Below, piece after piece: positions 15,413 to 16,996 of a stretch of DNA of 16,996 bases. This DNA comes from a bacterium. Its GTDB lineage: Bacteria; Ratteibacteria; UBA8468; B48-G9; JAFGKM01. Below the pieces are notes generated by a model, which saw only the letters and a program-made list of their open reading frames with translations, did not search any database and was not told the origin of the DNA. The DNA is taken from NCBI GenBank assembly GCA_026416755.1, contig JAOAEP010000023.1, positions 1 through 16,996 on the forward strand. The letters run 5' to 3'. The translations under genes and the position numbers were made by a program. Position 1 is the first letter of the stretch, and each line of letters opens with the position of its first letter.

Positions 15413-15441
15413 TTTACCAAATGAGATAATAGAAGTATAAT
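15413..15441 (+). promoter_or_regulatory. Sigma70-like promoter for tRNA-Arg and the MarC-family gene
   Basis: TTTACC (15413-15418) and TATAAT (15436-15441) are 17 nt apart. Transcription would start near 15448, leaving a leader of about 28 nt before the mature tRNA, which RNase P would remove. Nothing separates the tRNA from the downstream gene, so this promoter probably drives both. Confidence 0.6.
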
Positions 15442-15475
15442 TAAGATTAAATCAACTCTTTATTAAAAATAAAAA

Positions 15476-15548
15476 GCGCCTGTAGCTCAGTGGATAGAGC
15501 GGTGGACTTCGAATCCAAGGGTCGCCAGTTCAAATCTGGCCAGGCGCG
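15476..15548 (+). tRNA. tRNA-Arg (anticodon TCG, reads CGA and probably other CGN codons)
   Basis: Seventy-three bases fold into a full cloverleaf. The acceptor stem is GCGCCTG/CAGGCGC with discriminator G15548. D stem is GCTC/GAGC with loop AGTGGATA, anticodon loop CTTCGAA with TCG at 15509-15511, five-base variable loop GGGTC, and T stem GCCAG/CTGGC with loop TTCAAAT. All stems pair perfectly except the outermost anticodon pair (27 G versus 43 A). The anticodon and G discriminator fit arginine identity. CCA is not encoded and must be added after processing. An apparent start codon inside it belongs to no real protein. Confidence 0.96.
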
Positions 15549-15564
15549 TAAAAAGGAGATACAA

Positions 15565-16140
15565 ATGGAAAAATTCATTGCTTCTTTATTTTCCTTATTT
15601 ATTACCCTTGATTCTATAGGGAGTATCCCATTTTTTATAAGTTATACACATAATTTTACAAAAGAAAAGAAAAAGAAAGTTCTTTTTATTTCAATTTTTG
15701 TATGCTTTATTATCAGTATATTATTTCTTTATTTTGGAGACTTTTTATTTAAATATCTTAAAATTTCATTCAATGACTTTTTAATTGCAAGCGGTGTAAT
15801 TCTTTTAATTTTTTCAATAACAGAATTTATAGGAGCGACTCAGTTTAAAATTGAAGAAGAGGAATTTGCCATAGTTCCACTTGCAATCCCTCTTTTAGCA
15901 GGCCCTGCTTTTCTAACCACCATCTTAATTTCAAAAAATTTTTATGGAAGAGAAATAACTTTAATTTGTATTTTCTTAAATATTACTTTTGCTTATATTA
16001 TTCTTTTTTACTCTTACAAAATTTTTCAAGTAATAGGCAAAACAGGAATAAAAGGAATTATAAAGATTATTTCTTTATTTCTTGCTTCTCTTGGGATAAA
16101 ATTTATAAGAGAAGGAATTGAACAAATAATAAGATTTTAG
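15565..16140 (+). CDS. MarC-family (UPF0056) integral membrane protein
   Basis: A 191-residue inner-membrane protein of the MarC/UPF0056 family, whose transport function is unproven despite the historical 'multiple antibiotic resistance' name. Six hydrophobic helices are visible (about 3-26, 38-62, 68-90, 100-123, 128-151, 158-185). Family features are the N-terminal FITLDSIGSIPFF, ASGVILLIFSITEF in helix 3, and PLAIPLLAGPAFLTT in the re-entrant-like helix 4. The frame is open back into the tRNA at 15490, but the start at 15565 is clear: AAAGGAG (15552-15558) is 6 nt upstream and the tRNA ends at 15548. Only 16 nt separate tRNA and start codon, so the mRNA begins by cleavage at the tRNA 3' end. 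Confidence 0.9.
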   Translation: MEKFIASLFSLFITLDSIGSIPFFISYTHNFTKEKKKKVLFISIFVCFIISILFLYFGDFLFKYLKISFNDFLIASGVILLIFSITEFIGATQFKIEEEEFAIVPLAIPLLAGPAFLTTILISKNFYGREITLICIFLNITFAYIILFYSYKIFQVIGKTGIKGIIKIISLFLASLGIKFIREGIEQIIRF

Positions 16141-16156
16141 GTTTAAAAGAATTATT

Positions 16157-16816
16157 ATGAGAAAAATAATTTTTGTTTACTTTATAATTATTTTAGTTTC
16201 TTTAGGTTTCAGTTTCTATTTTTATCCAATTCTTCCTGAAAAAATTATAACTCACTGGAATTTTGAAGGGAAAGCAGATGGTTATATGTCAAAAAATACA
16301 GGTTTGTTTTTGATGCCAGGAATTATTGCTTTTCTTACAGTTTTATTCTTTATTATTCCAGAAATAGACCCTCTCAAAGAAAATATTAAAAAATTCAGAA
16401 AATATTATGATAATTTTATTCTGTTATTTATTCTATTTTTGTTTTTAATTCACCTTCAAATTATTCTATGGAATTTAGGAATTAAAATTAGTCCAAACTT
16501 AATTTTATCTTTTGGTTTTAGCTTCTTATTTTTCTATACAGGTATTCTTTTAGAAAAATCTAAAAGGAACTGGTTTATTGGCATAAGAACTCCATGGACA
16601 TTAAGTAGTGATAATATATGGGAAAGAATTAATAGAATTGGGAGTAAACTTTTTAAAATATCTGGTTTTATTGCCTTAACCGGTATATTTATCAGAAATT
16701 ACTTTTTAATTTTTATTCTTATTCCACCAATTTTTTTTAGTATATTTTTGTTTTTTTATTCTTATATTTTATACAGAGAGGTGAAAAGTGAAAATATTAA
16801 AGGATTTCAAAAGTGA
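16157..16816 (+). CDS. SdpI/DUF1648-family membrane protein
   Basis: A 219-residue polytopic protein of the SdpI family. Helix one (2-22) is followed by the DUF1648 signature LPEKIITHWNFEGKADGYMSK (26-46). Further helices lie at about 48-67, 87-107, 113-133, 166-185 and 186-207. The loop KRNWFIGIRTPWTLSSDNIWERINRIG (about 136-162) is the second family hallmark. SdpI itself is the Bacillus immunity protein and signal transducer for a toxin, but most family members are uncharacterised, and no toxin gene is adjacent. There is no good ribosome binding site (TTAGG is weak and distant), so it may depend on translation from the MarC-family gene 16 nt upstream. Its last 29 nt overlap the next gene. 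Confidence 0.85.
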   Translation: MRKIIFVYFIIILVSLGFSFYFYPILPEKIITHWNFEGKADGYMSKNTGLFLMPGIIAFLTVLFFIIPEIDPLKENIKKFRKYYDNFILLFILFLFLIHLQIILWNLGIKISPNLILSFGFSFLFFYTGILLEKSKRNWFIGIRTPWTLSSDNIWERINRIGSKLFKISGFIALTGIFIRNYFLIFILIPPIFFSIFLFFYSYILYREVKSENIKGFQK

Positions 16817-16996
16817 GATTGATAAAGAAATTTTACTTGAAAGATTAAAGATTGAAAAAGATAGTGAGGATGAAAGAGAATTTTTAAATTTAGTAGAGAT
16901 AGCAAAGAAAATAGGAAAACCAAAAGCAGTATATATTGAAGGATTTATAGAAGAAAAAAGAGATGATTCAGTTATTATAAATGGAGTTAAATTTAC
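16788..16996 (+). CDS. 5' part of a protein resembling the methionine-synthase activation domain family (3' cut by window edge)
   Basis: A GTG start at 16788 with AGAGGTG 4 nt upstream opens a frame that stays open to the window end (69 codons), in a different frame from the SdpI-like gene it overlaps by 29 nt. It runs from KDFKSEIDKEILLERLKI through EFLNLVEIAKKIGKPKAVYI to EGFIEEKRDDSVIINGVKF. The last part matches, from memory, the start of the 'vitamin B12-dependent methionine synthase activation region' family (short stand-alone proteins with an 'ExxxDxVxIxGxxF' strand). Such stand-alone proteins occur in anaerobes next to cobalamin-dependent methyltransferases. The assignment rests on a short stretch. 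It is not in any long-ORF list because of the window edge. Confidence 0.55.
   Translation, partial: MKILKDFKSEIDKEILLERLKIEKDSEDEREFLNLVEIAKKIGKPKAVYIEGFIEEKRDDSVIINGVKF

Noticed and set aside
15490..15564. N-terminal extension of the MarC-family protein into the tRNA
   Set aside because: It would translate the tRNA gene; a proper ribosome binding site and ATG lie at 15552-15567.
16157..16816. SdpI-like protein as toxin-immunity or phage defence component
   Set aside because: No toxin-like, SdpR-like or defence gene is adjacent; the family is common as ordinary membrane proteins.
1..16996. CRISPR array, transposon ends, prophage or restriction genes
   Set aside because: No spaced direct repeats, transposase, integrase or nuclease motif is seen on either strand, and base composition is uniform.

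Overview
The window is low-GC, densely packed bacterial DNA. Genes sit head to tail, with 4-29 nt overlaps and strong AAAGGAG-type ribosome binding sites. The gene set points to a strictly anaerobic, fermentative, probably uncultivated bacterium: a four-subunit pyruvate:ferredoxin oxidoreductase, a fused ADP-forming acetyl-CoA synthetase, Gfo/Idh/MocA and amidohydrolase-type catabolic enzymes, and no respiratory genes. I cannot name the phylum from sequence alone. No phage, insertion sequence, CRISPR or rRNA is visible, and the GC-poor composition is uniform, so nothing marks an island.

Layout. (1) 1-354: 3' end of a MacB/FtsX-type ABC transporter permease. (2) 377-3931, plus strand: a sigma70-like promoter, then fused acetate-CoA ligase (ADP-forming), a small Sm-like-looking protein and a Gfo/Idh/MocA oxidoreductase. 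(3) 3934-7255, minus strand and convergent with block 2: a degenerate amidohydrolase paralogue, an intact amidohydrolase, an SGNH esterase with a signal anchor, and an UlaG-like metallo-beta-lactamase-fold hydrolase, the last with its own promoter. (4) 7378-15332, plus strand: an eight-kilobase array of six-helix membrane protein, porC, porD, a small membrane-anchored coiled-coil protein, porA, porB, a CstA-family transporter, and two seven-bladed beta-propeller proteins. (5) 15413-16996, plus strand: promoter, tRNA-Arg(TCG), MarC-family membrane protein, SdpI/DUF1648 membrane protein, and the 5' end of a gene resembling the methionine-synthase activation domain family.

How the genes may work together. 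CstA/BtsT relatives import pyruvate or peptides. POR oxidises pyruvate to acetyl-CoA and reduced ferredoxin. The ADP-forming synthetase turns acetyl-CoA into acetate plus ATP. The window thus encodes a complete pyruvate-to-acetate energy route, with the transporter translationally coupled to porB. The least explained parts are the coiled-coil protein inserted between porD and porA, the two propellers coupled to cstA, and the active/inactive amidohydrolase pair. No strong GC-rich intrinsic terminator is visible anywhere, and no gene-free stretch exceeds 143 nt.
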